From Gammaproteobacteria bacterium (GTDB lineage Bacteria > Pseudomonadota > Gammaproteobacteria > Pseudomonadales > Azotimanducaceae): a DNA stretch of 64,000 nt. The DNA is taken from the NCBI GenBank assembly GCA_009837185.1, contig VXUA01000014.1, positions 1 to 64,000 on the forward strand. The letters run 5' to 3'. The notes beneath the pieces were generated by a model. That model saw only the letters and a list, made by a program, of their open reading frames with translations. It was not told where the DNA came from and ran no database searches. The translations under genes were made by a program, and so were the position numbers. This document shows, piece by piece, positions 46,519 to 56,114 of the stretch (the first letter of the stretch is position 1; each line of letters opens with the position of its first letter).

Positions 46519-48683
46519 ACTTCCATAAACATCGCCGGATCTTCCGGCAAATCAATCACCATCTCAGTATATTCTCCATCCTCGGAGAATACCCTCATCT
46601 CGCCACCGTGCGTGCGCACAATATCGTTACACAGGGATAAGCCTAAGCCTGTACCTTGGTCCGTAGGTTTCGTAGTGAAGAAAGGATTAAAAATCTTTTC
46701 GATTGCATCCTGCGGAATACCAGTTCCGTTATCCTTGAAGGTGAGGATTATTTGATCTCCCATTCTTTGTGTCTTGATGCTCAAAGTGGGGACATAATCT
46801 GAATTTGGGTCTTCTGCAAGCAGCGTTTTTAGCTTTTCGTTGCAAGCATAACCAGAGTTGGCAACTAAGTTTATAAATAAACGTCCCATATCTTGTGGTA
46901 CAACTTTCACGTCACCGACAGTGTTATCTAAGTCGTATTGAATGTCAAGCTGAAACTCGATGTCTTGAGCGCGAGCACTGTGAAAAGCTAAACGAGCATG
47001 TTCATCTAATAGTTCGTTGAGATCTGTTGGCTGAAATTCCTGTGTATCTCGGCCCATCTTCAACATGTCATCGATGATTCGATTCGCGCGTGTGGTGTGT
47101 TGCCTAATGCGCTTAAGATTGGAAACTAGATCTTCCGAAATTTCTTCTATGAGTCCCATGTCCATCTCGGAACCGGGTGGATCTCGTTTATCAGGCTCAG
47201 AAATTTCTTCAATCATTTCTTCGAGTAGATCTTCAGAAGATTCAGAGAAGTTCTTGATGAAGTTCATGGGATTTCTGATTTCATGCGCTACTCCAGCAGT
47301 GAGTTCCCCCAGAGCTGCAAGCTTTTCACGCATGACGATCTGACCTTGAGCGTGTTTCAGTTCGACGTTCGCAGACTCGAGATCTTCATTTTTCTTCGAT
47401 AGTTCCTCGGCGAGCGTTTCGACCAAATTCAATCTCTGGGCTTCTAAAGAATTTCGGCGGAAGACTTCGAGAGCCTCTTGCATATCAGCGATTTCGTCCT
47501 TGCCGTCGACTTCGATCTTCTCTTCAAAATCACCCTTGGCCATTACACGCATGTGTCGAGACAGAAGGTCTAAGCGTTTCAAAATCTTGGGATTGATATA
47601 CGTAACAGCGATTAACACGGCTCCAACGGCAGTGATTACGACAAGTACTACCAAGATGACTTGTCCTTGCGTGACGACATTAGCACTAGACGTGGTAGCA
47701 GTGTCAGCGTCAGTTTTAGCTTTGGTTACGACCTCCTCAATAGTGCTAACAACTGACTCCCCTAATTCTCGATTGGACGTAAACAGGTTTTCAATCTGTA
47801 CTTCGATTTGGATTAGTCGGGACTTTACCGGAAATATCCCTTCCTCGGACAGGCCGACATCCAACAGAGTACCGAATATCGGTTCCACTTTCTCATATAT
47901 CTTATCGTCTTCTAAGTACTTGAGAGCTCTGTGGATGCTGAATTCACTAGATTCGAATTGATCTTTCAGCGTTTCGAGGTTTGGGGTATCGTTTACGTTC
48001 AACGCTTGTGATAGCAACTGTCCAGAAATGTTCGCATTCCGACGCAACTCAATGAGATATCGGTATCGATTAAACTCAGCCTGGTTAAAGTGTTCACTTC
48101 GTGCTACGGGTGCTTGACCCAACTCCGAGTACCCCATTGAGAAGAACAAAGTTTGTTCATCAATTTCAGTCGCCAAGTCTTGTCTTATCTTCTCTTCAAT
48201 GTTGCCGAATTCATTGCTAAGTTCAGCCAACTTTTCATCAAAAGTAAACCGTTCTTCGACAAGATTCTCTACTGTGTCAATATTGGCGAGTAGAGCTTCG
48301 GCATTTGAATTCAACTCATCTTGACTTTCTTCACTCAAACCGATCCGTCCGACTTCACGCAAGTGATTGCGAAAGGTCTCTTGTTCCACGTCTATTTGAG
48401 ACTTAAGTGTCTCTAACGCCTCTATATCCGAAACAGCAGTGAGACTCGGAACTGCATTGACTATCTGTCCCCCCTCAAGCGATACGTTGAACGCAGATTC
48501 CATATTGGGCACAGCTTCTTCGTTAACGACCTTTTGAAATCGTTGAATACTCTGAAAGTAGAAATTACTCACAAAGGTCGCAACGAGAGTCAGGAATACC
48601 GCCCCCAATAAGAGCGCTCCTAGACGGAAGGAAATCCGGGTCCAACGTCGTGGAGTTACGTCCGGTGTTGGTTGAGAAGTCAT
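46515..48683 (-). CDS. membrane sensor histidine kinase
   Basis: A 722-residue kinase. TM1 lies at about 18-40 and TM2 at about 342-362, enclosing a 300-residue helical periplasmic sensor like those of TorS-type kinases. A HAMP domain (369-420) and a coiled coil follow. The phosphoacceptor is H467 in AGVAHEIRNP. The N, G1 and G2 boxes are INLVANSGYAC, FKDNGTGIP and GTGLGLSLCNDIV. It has no receiver domain. It begins 5 bp after the periplasmic binding protein gene, which suggests that protein is its ligand sensor, and the likely partner is the receiver-PP2C at the head of the operon. Confidence 0.9.
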   Translation of the reverse strand: MTSQPTPDVTPRRWTRISFRLGALLLGAVFLTLVATFVSNFYFQSIQRFQKVVNEEAVPNMESAFNVSLEGGQIVNAVPSLTAVSDIEALETLKSQIDVEQETFRNHLREVGRIGLSEESQDELNSNAEALLANIDTVENLVEERFTFDEKLAELSNEFGNIEEKIRQDLATEIDEQTLFFSMGYSELGQAPVARSEHFNQAEFNRYRYLIELRRNANISGQLLSQALNVNDTPNLETLKDQFESSEFSIHRALKYLEDDKIYEKVEPIFGTLLDVGLSEEGIFPVKSRLIQIEVQIENLFTSNRELGESVVSTIEEVVTKAKTDADTATTSSANVVTQGQVILVVLVVITAVGAVLIAVTYINPKILKRLDLLSRHMRVMAKGDFEEKIEVDGKDEIADMQEALEVFRRNSLEAQRLNLVETLAEELSKKNEDLESANVELKHAQGQIVMREKLAALGELTAGVAHEIRNPMNFIKNFSESSEDLLEEMIEEISEPDKRDPPGSEMDMGLIEEISEDLVSNLKRIRQHTTRANRIIDDMLKMGRDTQEFQPTDLNELLDEHARLAFHSARAQDIEFQLDIQYDLDNTVGDVKVVPQDMGRLFINLVANSGYACNEKLKTLLAEDPNSDYVPTLSIKTQRMGDQIILTFKDNGTGIPQDAIEKIFNPFFTTKPTDQGTGLGLSLCNDIVRTHGGEMRVFSEDGEYTEMVIDLPEDPAMFMEV

Positions 48684-48688
48684 CGCCT

Positions 48689-49939
48689 CTAAGGCAGACT
48701 CATGTCCTGTATGGATTCAACATCGCGGCACGATCCATCTGCTGCCAACACAGTGATGAATACGCTGTCTGAGCCCTGGTTATCATCACCAAAGTCAAGC
48801 AGATATCCCTCCAAATCAACGTTTTCAAGTGATCGGATCTCCTCTAAGAAAGACTCGCGCGTTACGTCTGCGCCCGCGCGTTCTAAACCCAACAACGCAA
48901 GTCGTCCAACAAGATAACCTTCGTATGAAAAGAACTCAGGCGAGAGATCTGGGTCGAGAGCCTTCAACGCGGCTTGATAGTTCTTGGTGATGTCTAGAGA
49001 TTTGCTCATCGGAAATGGTACGACCTGAGTAACTAGTACACCTTCACTACTAGAGCCCAGTTCTTCGGCTAGTGCATTGATATTTACAAACGAAATATTG
49101 ACAAATATCGCATCCATTCCCACTTTCTTCGACCATTTAATGAATTCAGCCGAAGGTTCATAACTGCCTATCATGATGATAGCGTCAGGATCTGCTTCAG
49201 AAATGTCCAATACAGCAGTTCGTACGTCCAGAGTATTCCGTCGGTAATTTCCAGAACTGACGAATTCTAGACCACGTTTTTCCATCGCGGCCAGAGTACC
49301 GTTGTACCCCGCCCGTCCGTAGCTATCGTCTTGGTAAAAAATCGCGATCTTGTCGGTACCTACTTCCTGAGTAAGAAATTTCACCATTTCTTCGGTTTCT
49401 TGAGCGTACGACGCACGTAAATTTATCACTACATCTTGTTCTTCGCGTAAGAACGCTGCCCCAGTAAGCGGTCCGATGTATGGAACGTTGTGTTCTTGAC
49501 AAAAGGGAACGGCCACACGAGATGTTGGAGTTCCGACCGCGCCGATAAGTGCAAACACCTGCTCTTCAAGGATGAGCTTTCTGGAGTTTTCAATGGTTAG
49601 TACCGGTTCATACCCATCGTCTAGGGTGATCAGTTCAATCATGCGCCCGTGAATTCCACCATTTTCATTCGCTTGTTGAAAGGCTGCTTGAAGTCCAAGA
49701 CGCATGCCTACGCCAGATGCCGCGTTTCGTCCGGTCAACGCGCAGGACTGTCCAAACTTTACTCGATCTGGGTAGATACCCGGTGAACTACTTGCATCAA
49801 CTGAGCTTTCGGTACTGGGAGTCGCTTGGTCTTCGACCTCAGTCTCTGACTCTTGAGATTCAAGCTCTTGCGCTAGAACAAAAGCTCCGAAGCCTACAAC
49901 AACACCGACAGCGACTAATCGGTGAAATATTTTTCTCAA
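48689..49939 (-). CDS. periplasmic ligand-binding protein, LivK/Peripla_BP_6 family
   Basis: A 416-residue binding protein with a signal peptide (LVAVGVVVGFGAFVLAQ) and an acidic Ser/Thr linker before the lobe starting VKFGQSCALTGRNAASG. LITLDDGYEPV, GAVGTPTSRVAVPF and FYQDDSYGRAGYNG fit the branched-chain amino acid/amide-binding type I fold. There are no permease or ATPase genes nearby. It overlaps the anti-sigma kinase gene by four bases, so it appears to serve signalling and not transport. Confidence 0.88.
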   Translation of the reverse strand: MRKIFHRLVAVGVVVGFGAFVLAQELESQESETEVEDQATPSTESSVDASSSPGIYPDRVKFGQSCALTGRNAASGVGMRLGLQAAFQQANENGGIHGRMIELITLDDGYEPVLTIENSRKLILEEQVFALIGAVGTPTSRVAVPFCQEHNVPYIGPLTGAAFLREEQDVVINLRASYAQETEEMVKFLTQEVGTDKIAIFYQDDSYGRAGYNGTLAAMEKRGLEFVSSGNYRRNTLDVRTAVLDISEADPDAIIMIGSYEPSAEFIKWSKKVGMDAIFVNISFVNINALAEELGSSSEGVLVTQVVPFPMSKSLDITKNYQAALKALDPDLSPEFFSYEGYLVGRLALLGLERAGADVTRESFLEEIRSLENVDLEGYLLDFGDDNQGSDSVFITVLAADGSCRDVESIQDMSLP

Positions 49940-50358
49940 TTTTCGAACTTTTTGACTAGACGGAGCCGATTGTAGTCCCCATCACGGACATAAGTGACTT
50001 CAGACATTAACGATTTAACTAGGTGAATCCCTACACCGCCAATTTTGCGTTCTTCGACACTCAAGTCCAAGTTCACGTCTGGTGCATCATCGAGTGGATT
50101 AAACGGTTTGGCATCATCAACAATCTCGATGCGGACTTCTTCCTGAGTCACATCGATAACAAACTTAACAATGTGAGTCTCCGAGTCGTCGTAGCCGTAA
50201 GAGACGATATTTGTAAAGAGTTCGTCTACCGAGAGTTGTATCGCGTAGATGACCTCGTCATTTAAGTTTTGAAAGCGCGCAAAATCCATGAATGCAGATT
50301 CGAACCGCTGAAATTCTTCGAGGCGATTTTCAAGTTGGATTCGACAGGTCGCTTTCAT
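49936..50358 (-). CDS. RsbW-like anti-sigma/serine kinase (HATPase)
   Basis: A 140-residue GHKL ATPase. The N box is LSVDELFTNIVSYGY, the G1 region is EIVDDAKPFNP, and GGVGIHLVKSLMSEVTY is the G2/ATP lid. Such proteins phosphorylate a STAS antagonist and hold a sigma factor or another target. The start overlaps the phosphatase stop by one base (TAATG). No sigma factor gene is in the window. Confidence 0.88.
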   Translation of the reverse strand: MKATCRIQLENRLEEFQRFESAFMDFARFQNLNDEVIYAIQLSVDELFTNIVSYGYDDSETHIVKFVIDVTQEEVRIEIVDDAKPFNPLDDAPDVNLDLSVEERKIGGVGIHLVKSLMSEVTYVRDGDYNRLRLVKKFEN

Positions 50359-51524
50359 TATTCCTTAACACAAAGAGCTAAACACGTAATGTCATCCGAG
50401 GCAACATTACCCTCGACAAATTCACTGACTCGAGAAAATACTTGTTGGGTAACCTCGGTTGGGTCATTTGGCGGCGGTTGTCCGTCGAAAACTTGCTCCA
50501 ACCTTTCCATTCCAAAGAGTGCTTCATCGGCGCGCTCGGCCTCATTGACACCGTCGGTATACATTAGCAAGAGATCGCCTTTGGATAAACGAACGCTCTG
50601 ATCCTCAAAATCACAGCCGGGATGGACACCAAGCGCGATTCCAGGTACGGCGTCGATCTCCGATACAGATCCATCCGCCTTAAAGAGTAACGGACGATTG
50701 TGTCCGCCATTGGCGTAGCTGAAGAGGTTGGTAGCCGGATCATAAACGCCGTATAGCAAAGTAACGAACATCATGGAATCGTTACTCTCTTCGAGTAAAT
50801 TGTTAACTTCTGCAAGTACTTTGCTGGGTAGTGGGTGACCAATACTCGCACCGCTCATCCAAGTACGCGCCGACATCATGAACATTGCCGCGGGAATCCC
50901 TTTACCGCTCACGTCGGCGATGCACAGCCCCACTCTATTGTCTGGAAGTCGAATTACATCGAAGAAATCGCCGCCGACTTCCCTAGCCGGTTCCATGTTG
51001 CCAAAAATCTGGTATTGATCGTTGCTGGGAAACGAACGCGGAAGAATGGATTGTTGCATGCTTGCGGCCGTCGCGAGCTCGGATTGAATACTGATCAATT
51101 TCTCTCGATTTTGATGGAGTTCGCGCTCGATCCGAAAACGTTCCGAGGTCCGATTTATCGTGATCCGAAGATCTTCAAAATCGACTGGTTTGGTGATAAA
51201 GTCAAACGCGCCGCGGTTCATTGCTTGCCGAATGTTCTTCATGTCGCCGTAGGCGGAGATCATCACGGTCTTCAGCTTATCGTTAATCGAAGGAATATTC
51301 TCCAACATGGTCAGTCCGTCCATGACGGGCATATTTATGTCCGACAACACGATTTCGATATCGCTGTTTTGTCTCAATATGTCGAGCGCTTCCCGACCGT
51401 TTTGAGCGAAACTCAGTGTTACTGCTCCCTTTCGAACCTCTCGACGCATGCGCTGCCGCATGAGTTCTTCTAAATCAGGCTCGTCATCGACAACAAGAAT
51501 ATGACTCGCAACAAATTCGCTCAT
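50358..51524 (-). CDS. response regulator with PP2C (RsbU/SpoIIE-type) phosphatase
   Basis: A 388-residue protein. The N-terminal receiver domain has the acidic pocket DDEPD and the phospho-acceptor D62 (LSDINMPVMDG). A coiled coil (about 130-160) leads into the phosphatase with VGGDFFDV (D186, D189), IADVSGKGIPAAMFM, GGHNRPLLF and SDDITCLAL. It should dephosphorylate the STAS protein on receipt of a phosphoryl group from the sensor kinase two genes later. First gene of the four-gene operon. Confidence 0.92.
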   Translation of the reverse strand: MSEFVASHILVVDDEPDLEELMRQRMRREVRKGAVTLSFAQNGREALDILRQNSDIEIVLSDINMPVMDGLTMLENIPSINDKLKTVMISAYGDMKNIRQAMNRGAFDFITKPVDFEDLRITINRTSERFRIERELHQNREKLISIQSELATAASMQQSILPRSFPSNDQYQIFGNMEPAREVGGDFFDVIRLPDNRVGLCIADVSGKGIPAAMFMMSARTWMSGASIGHPLPSKVLAEVNNLLEESNDSMMFVTLLYGVYDPATNLFSYANGGHNRPLLFKADGSVSEIDAVPGIALGVHPGCDFEDQSVRLSKGDLLLMYTDGVNEAERADEALFGMERLEQVFDGQPPPNDPTEVTQQVFSRVSEFVEGNVASDDITCLALCVKE

Positions 51525-51634
51525 AGTTCGTATTCTCTCTTGTACAACTGGTTCGTTGCACGATAGGTTTCATCCATTGCGGTAAATTCTAGGGATTTAC
51601 CTGATTGTTCGAGAACGAGGTCGATCTCAACCTA

Positions 51635-52528
51635 CTATTGCCGAAACACCATGACGCTGACATCCATTACAGCCTCGCCCTCACCGAAGGTGATCCCACG
51701 TATAGGAGGTACGTCCCGATAGTCGCGTCCATAAGCAACGGTTACGCGTGTCTCTGGAGCACCCTGAGGATTGGTTGGATCGAAAGTACACCACCCCTTC
51801 GACGGTAAATAGCACTCTACCCAAGCGTGCGTTGCATTATCTACGAGTCGCCTTGTCGCGTTCGGAGCTACATAGAGGTAACCCGAGACGTAGCGCGCCG
51901 GAATTCCCTTCGATCTCGCAATCGCGATCATGAGTTGAGATATGTCTTGGCACACTCCCTCGTGGTGCCGTAACAAGTCGTCTACGGTCGAGTCAATAGA
52001 AGTTGCACCAGGACGATAACGTATGACTTCGGAAAGACGTTGTTCCAGAGACTTCAAAAAAAGCCAAGGACTTGACTTGTCGATTCCCCCTTGATGATCA
52101 GTCCAACGGTCGAGGTCGCTCTTGGTACGAGTCAAATCTGTGGGTAGCAGAAAATCCCAGAAATCTAATTTAGTATGAAGCTTCGCTAAAGCACTCCAAT
52201 CATCATGATCAGCTACGTCGCCCGCTTCATTGAAATGGGATCGGACACGTGCGTTGCTGGTTACCGTGAGTTTGTTATGCGGCCGGTGAATGTCAAAGAA
52301 ATGTCGAGTATTACCGAACGGGTCAACGTCGATGTCTATCATACTCTCGGGTGTGGTCGCCAATTGATAATGATCAAGAAATTGCCATGAAGTTGCTTTC
52401 GGTTGCATACATACAGTCATAACACTCGAACGCTTCTTGTGTTCGTAACTGTAAGTCGTTTGATGCACGATTTCGTACGAAACAAATTTTTGTTTTGAGT
52501 CAAAATCGAACACTGTCATCCACTTCAT
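51635..52528 (-). CDS. transglutaminase-like protein
   Basis: A protein of up to 297 residues of the transglutaminase family that accompanies alpha-E and ATP-grasp genes. The N-terminal YEIVHQTTYSYEH is typical. The triad is Cys in HEGVCQDISQLM, His in THAWVECYLP and Asp in TFDPTNPQG. The start is uncertain: ATG 52528, ATG 52519 and GTG 52513 all overlap the end of the alpha-E gene. The reaction may be peptide cleavage or crosslinking; the substrate is unknown. Confidence 0.88.
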   Translation of the reverse strand: MKWMTVFDFDSKQKFVSYEIVHQTTYSYEHKKRSSVMTVCMQPKATSWQFLDHYQLATTPESMIDIDVDPFGNTRHFFDIHRPHNKLTVTSNARVRSHFNEAGDVADHDDWSALAKLHTKLDFWDFLLPTDLTRTKSDLDRWTDHQGGIDKSSPWLFLKSLEQRLSEVIRYRPGATSIDSTVDDLLRHHEGVCQDISQLMIAIARSKGIPARYVSGYLYVAPNATRRLVDNATHAWVECYLPSKGWCTFDPTNPQGAPETRVTVAYGRDYRDVPPIRGITFGEGEAVMDVSVMVFRQ

Positions 52529-53480
52529 AGTTAAACCAAGCCGCAGCTATGTGCTCGTGCAACTTCAAGGCGAGACTCTCGGCCAACGTTAGCATGCGCG
52601 TCTTGTTCTCCGCATCCGGCCACTCGAACCGTACTAAGGCGACAAGTCGCCCTATAAAACGATTGGCCATTGCTCCGTGCCGGTTTGCAGGAGCTTCTCC
52701 GAGCGCAGACAACCGATCCGCAATCTGATTCAACGAAAAGTCAATCGAATTCGGCAATAGCTGGTCTGCAACCAACATATTCATCACGTGCTCTGGATGG
52801 ATTTTCGCGCCAAAGTAATGTTGATAAGCTTCATCAGCTTGAAAGCAATGTAGCAAACTCCACCAGTCATAATGCTCCAGATCTTCGAATTCAACGCTGT
52901 CAGTGGATTTATTCTGAAATGACATGAGTGCTAGCATCAACTGTGCATGTTCGATTAAGCGACCGATCTGTAAGAACTCCCAACGTTCGTCTCGGTACAG
53001 TGTCGCTGCACAAACTCCCATGAACGTATTTACGTCCTGTACTCGATTTGCATAAAACTGCATCGGATCTTTGGTCCAAATGTCTTCTATGCTCAAATCC
53101 CGAATTTCAAAATACGCTTTGTTCAAGCAGATCCACATTTCCGAACTAATGCAATGGCGCATTTGACGCGCATTTTCACGTCCCATTGTGAAACAACTGA
53201 GAATCGAGGACTCGTTTTCCATAACAAACGACAATTCGTCGGCGAGTGCGAACGAGTCGGTCAACCCCCAGGAATCACCATGTTCTTCCCAATTGACCAA
53301 TTCTTCGTTATGCGGTGCTGTTTTTAGATGTCTGAAGAGTCTCAGCCAACCGAAATGAATTTGATCCCAAGTGCAGTCCACCAGCGCGTTCATCTGTAAT
53401 TCCATCAAACGGCTCGTGTGTTCGACGCGTTTTAGATAACGACCTATCCAATACAGCCCATGCGCGCTACGGGCAAGCAT
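52500..53480 (-). CDS. alpha-E domain protein (DUF403)
   Basis: A 326-residue all-helical protein. LARSAHGLYWIGRYLKRVEHTSRLM is the alpha-E signature (positions 2-26), and the rest is helical with ARQMRHCISSEMW in the middle. The start overlaps the ATP-grasp stop by one base. It usually cooperates with the ATP-grasp enzyme next to it in building an unidentified peptide or conjugate. Confidence 0.9.
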   Translation of the reverse strand: MLARSAHGLYWIGRYLKRVEHTSRLMELQMNALVDCTWDQIHFGWLRLFRHLKTAPHNEELVNWEEHGDSWGLTDSFALADELSFVMENESSILSCFTMGRENARQMRHCISSEMWICLNKAYFEIRDLSIEDIWTKDPMQFYANRVQDVNTFMGVCAATLYRDERWEFLQIGRLIEHAQLMLALMSFQNKSTDSVEFEDLEHYDWWSLLHCFQADEAYQHYFGAKIHPEHVMNMLVADQLLPNSIDFSLNQIADRLSALGEAPANRHGAMANRFIGRLVALVRFEWPDAENKTRMLTLAESLALKLHEHIAAAWFNYEVDDSVRF

Positions 53481-54913
53481 TAGTTTTTCACCACCCAGAG
53501 GTCTTTAGCACCGCCTCCTTGGCTCGAATTTACTACGAGACTTCCCCTCGGTAGTGCGATGCGACAAAATGCACCACCTACTAGCCGCGACTCCTTTCCG
53601 GTCAAAATGAACGGGCGAAGATCAACACAACGAGGTTCAATGTTGCGTTCAATCCAACAGGGTGCTCGTGATATCGCCAGTATCGGTTGGGCAATGTAAT
53701 TCTCCGGATCTTCGCGTAACTGCTTGCTGAATTCGTCTCGTTCTGCTGTAGTCTTGTCCGCACCGATGAAAAGGCCATAGCCTCCTGAACCACCGACTGG
53801 TTTGACGACTAATTGCTCTAAGTTGTCTAACGTGTATTCCAAATCTTCGGGCTCTCGACAAAGATAGGTTTCGACGTTCCGTAGGATAGGATCTTCCGAT
53901 AGGTAGTACCTGATCATGTCTGGAACGTATGCATAGATCGATTTATCGTCAGCAATTCCTGTTCCAGGTGCATTAACAAGTGCAACATTGCCTTTTCGGT
54001 AGGCATGCATGAGACCCGGAACTCCAAGTATGGAGTCTCGCCGATAAAACAGAGGATCCAGGAAATCGTCGTCAACTCGTCGATAGATCACATCGACTTT
54101 TCGTAATCCGGAAGTCGTACGCATGTACACAAAACCGTCATTAACGAGAAGATCGCGCCCCTCGACCAACTCGGCTCCAATTTCATCTGCAAGAAACATG
54201 TGCTCGTAAAACGCGGCGTTGAATACGCCAGGTGTAAGTAATACGATACAGGGATCGGTGGAGCCGTTTGGATCAAATTCACGTAAGGTTTCGTAGAGCA
54301 ACGTACCGTATTTTTCTACATCGCGTACTCGATACTTTCGGTACAGTTCCCGAAAGTTAGTCTTTGTCGCCTGACGATTGGCGATCATGTAGGATACACC
54401 CGAAGGTACACGTAGATTATCCTCCAGCACTCGAAAACCTTCACCCACTCGTACTAAGTCGGTGCCACAAATCCCAACGGGAACATCTAGCGGAATTGAC
54501 ACACCTTGCATCTCTATTCGGTACTGTGGACAGCCACGCACATGATCAATTGGAATTACTCCATCAGCCAGAATATGGGCAGATCCGTAAACGTCGACTA
54601 TAAACTTGTTGAGTGCCGCAATGCGTTGAATCAATCCTGCTTCGAGTACATCCCATTCTGACGAAGGAATTATTCGAGGGATACAGTCGATGGGAATGAT
54701 GCGCTCTGTAGCTTCATCTTCACCGTAGAGCGTGAATGAGATCGACTGACTAGAGAATGTTCGAGTAACGCGCTCTTGAATACTCTCTAGTTCTTCAACG
54801 GATGTGGCAGTTAGGTGTTTGTGTAGATGATGGTTGTGAGGATGTGGCGAGCCATCTTCCGCAAAGAGTTCGTCAAAGAATTTGTCGTCTAAATCATATT
54901 GATCAAAGTTGAT
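53480..54913 (-). CDS. circularly permuted ATP-grasp type 2 protein, predicted ATC start
   Basis: A 477-residue member of the CP-ATP-grasp 2 family (DUF404/DUF407). The conserved N-terminal stretch FFDELFAEDGSPHPH, ISFTLYGEDEATERIIPID and IPRIIPSSEWDVLEAGLIQR is all in frame upstream of the first conventional start (TTG 54634). The frame is closed by TAG TAG just before GAG TGT CCA ATC. ATC 54913 sits six bases after AGGAG and is the only plausible start. Later motifs include GVIPIDHVRGCPQYRIEMQG-type and KPVGGSGGYGLFIG. First gene of the triad. Confidence 0.87.
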   Translation of the reverse strand: MNFDQYDLDDKFFDELFAEDGSPHPHNHHLHKHLTATSVEELESIQERVTRTFSSQSISFTLYGEDEATERIIPIDCIPRIIPSSEWDVLEAGLIQRIAALNKFIVDVYGSAHILADGVIPIDHVRGCPQYRIEMQGVSIPLDVPVGICGTDLVRVGEGFRVLEDNLRVPSGVSYMIANRQATKTNFRELYRKYRVRDVEKYGTLLYETLREFDPNGSTDPCIVLLTPGVFNAAFYEHMFLADEIGAELVEGRDLLVNDGFVYMRTTSGLRKVDVIYRRVDDDFLDPLFYRRDSILGVPGLMHAYRKGNVALVNAPGTGIADDKSIYAYVPDMIRYYLSEDPILRNVETYLCREPEDLEYTLDNLEQLVVKPVGGSGGYGLFIGADKTTAERDEFSKQLREDPENYIAQPILAISRAPCWIERNIEPRCVDLRPFILTGKESRLVGGAFCRIALPRGSLVVNSSQGGGAKDLWVVKN

Positions 54914-55706
54914 TGGACACTCCTACTACCACGTTGTCGAATCTTCAGGAAGTGTAACCATTATTTTATTTTAGCCTTGACACTCGGCCATTCCGAGTTC
55001 GAATTCACGAAGGGAACAGATGCTTAAGATAAAGTGAGCCGACTCGGTTAGAGACCGTATGAACAGTGGTATCGCAGTACGACCCAAATTGTAGCGTAGT
55101 CCTTCACGCATTCGGCGTGCTTCACTGATGGCGCAAGAGCGGTGCTCATGGTTCGGTTCTTACGACCTCGCATAGAAGAATGGTTTATATACTTGCGTCA
55201 CTCGAGCACATTCTCTCGAAAAAATTTTTTCTGGAAAAAAATTGTGCAAACAGAGCTATGTCGCTAGAACCCATTGACCGTCTGCTATTTCCCATGTACG
55301 GGTGTTGAGTTGGGCACGAAAGAGCCGTACGGTGCGATCGCGGAAGACGCGGTAGCAGATAGTGTGTCCTCAATTTCGTCTATGGGTTGGACAATTCAAA
55401 CGTTAGTACATAGCGACTGTTGTCGCCAGACTTGGACTTTAAAGGAGTCTCAATCAGCCAACCACGATTAAGATTTGACTAATGGATCGCTGAATTTTGG
55501 AATCAAACGGGTTTTGAAGGATCTTCTCGTCGTTCTTGAACAAAAGCCCCTCGAATAGTTGGTTGCTTTCCGAGAGACTCGTGCTATTGTAGTACCTTTA
55601 CCAGCACTGTAAAAATCCATTAGTGCATTCTCCTAAATTTCTCACCGGGCGAATGCCGTGAGGCTATAATCACTTTCAAACACAACAACAATTTAGACGA
55701 TTGAGC
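54914..55706. other. gene-poor stretch upstream of the ATP-grasp operon
   Basis: 793 bp without a recognisable gene. A 50-codon Arg/Ser-rich minus-strand frame (55620-55468) is too weak to call. CTCACCGGGC/GCCGTGAG around 55642-55663 can form an imperfect hairpin. The promoter of the minus-strand operon should be near 54930-55000. Confidence 0.4.
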
Positions 55707-55871
55707 ATGGCAGACAAACTTTTTGCTGTTGTTTTAGACGAGCCGAATGAGGAAGTCCTGAAGCGACTAAAAGAGAAACACGACAACACATACTGTCACA
55801 CTTCCACTTTTTTCGTTGTTCCTGTCCGTCAAAATGTCACCACGTCTCCTCGAGGACCGTTCCGGTGTTGA
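55707..55871 (+). CDS. small hypothetical protein
   Basis: A 54-codon frame from ATG. The first 40 residues look like a real protein: MADKLFAVVLDEPNEEVLKR, then LKEKHDN and a hydrophobic strand TFFVVPV. After that the sequence becomes arbitrary and stops, so it may be the front of a longer frameshifted gene. No homologue recognised. Confidence 0.35.
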   Translation: MADKLFAVVLDEPNEEVLKRLKEKHDNTYCHTSTFFVVPVRQNVTTSPRGPFRC

Positions 55872-56114
55872 TTGATGATGATCTCAGCGTTTCCTTTCTG
55901 AGCTGTGTGTTCGTCATACACCTCATCGCGCGCGATCGGTAAAGAGAATAAAAGACACAAAACGGCTCAATCAATCGCTCAATTCCAATTCATAAAATGG
56001 CGAACTTCACCCATACGGCTTCCATACTCTTTGTTATCAACCATAGTGGGTTCGTACAGCTAGCTAAACAGGAGTTTGGACAATTTAATCTTAAATCCAC
56101 ATCGAAGACCAACT

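Noticed and set aside
48689-49939. Amino-acid ABC transporter operon
   Set aside because: Only the binding protein is present; no permease or ATPase genes nearby, and it is coupled to signalling genes.
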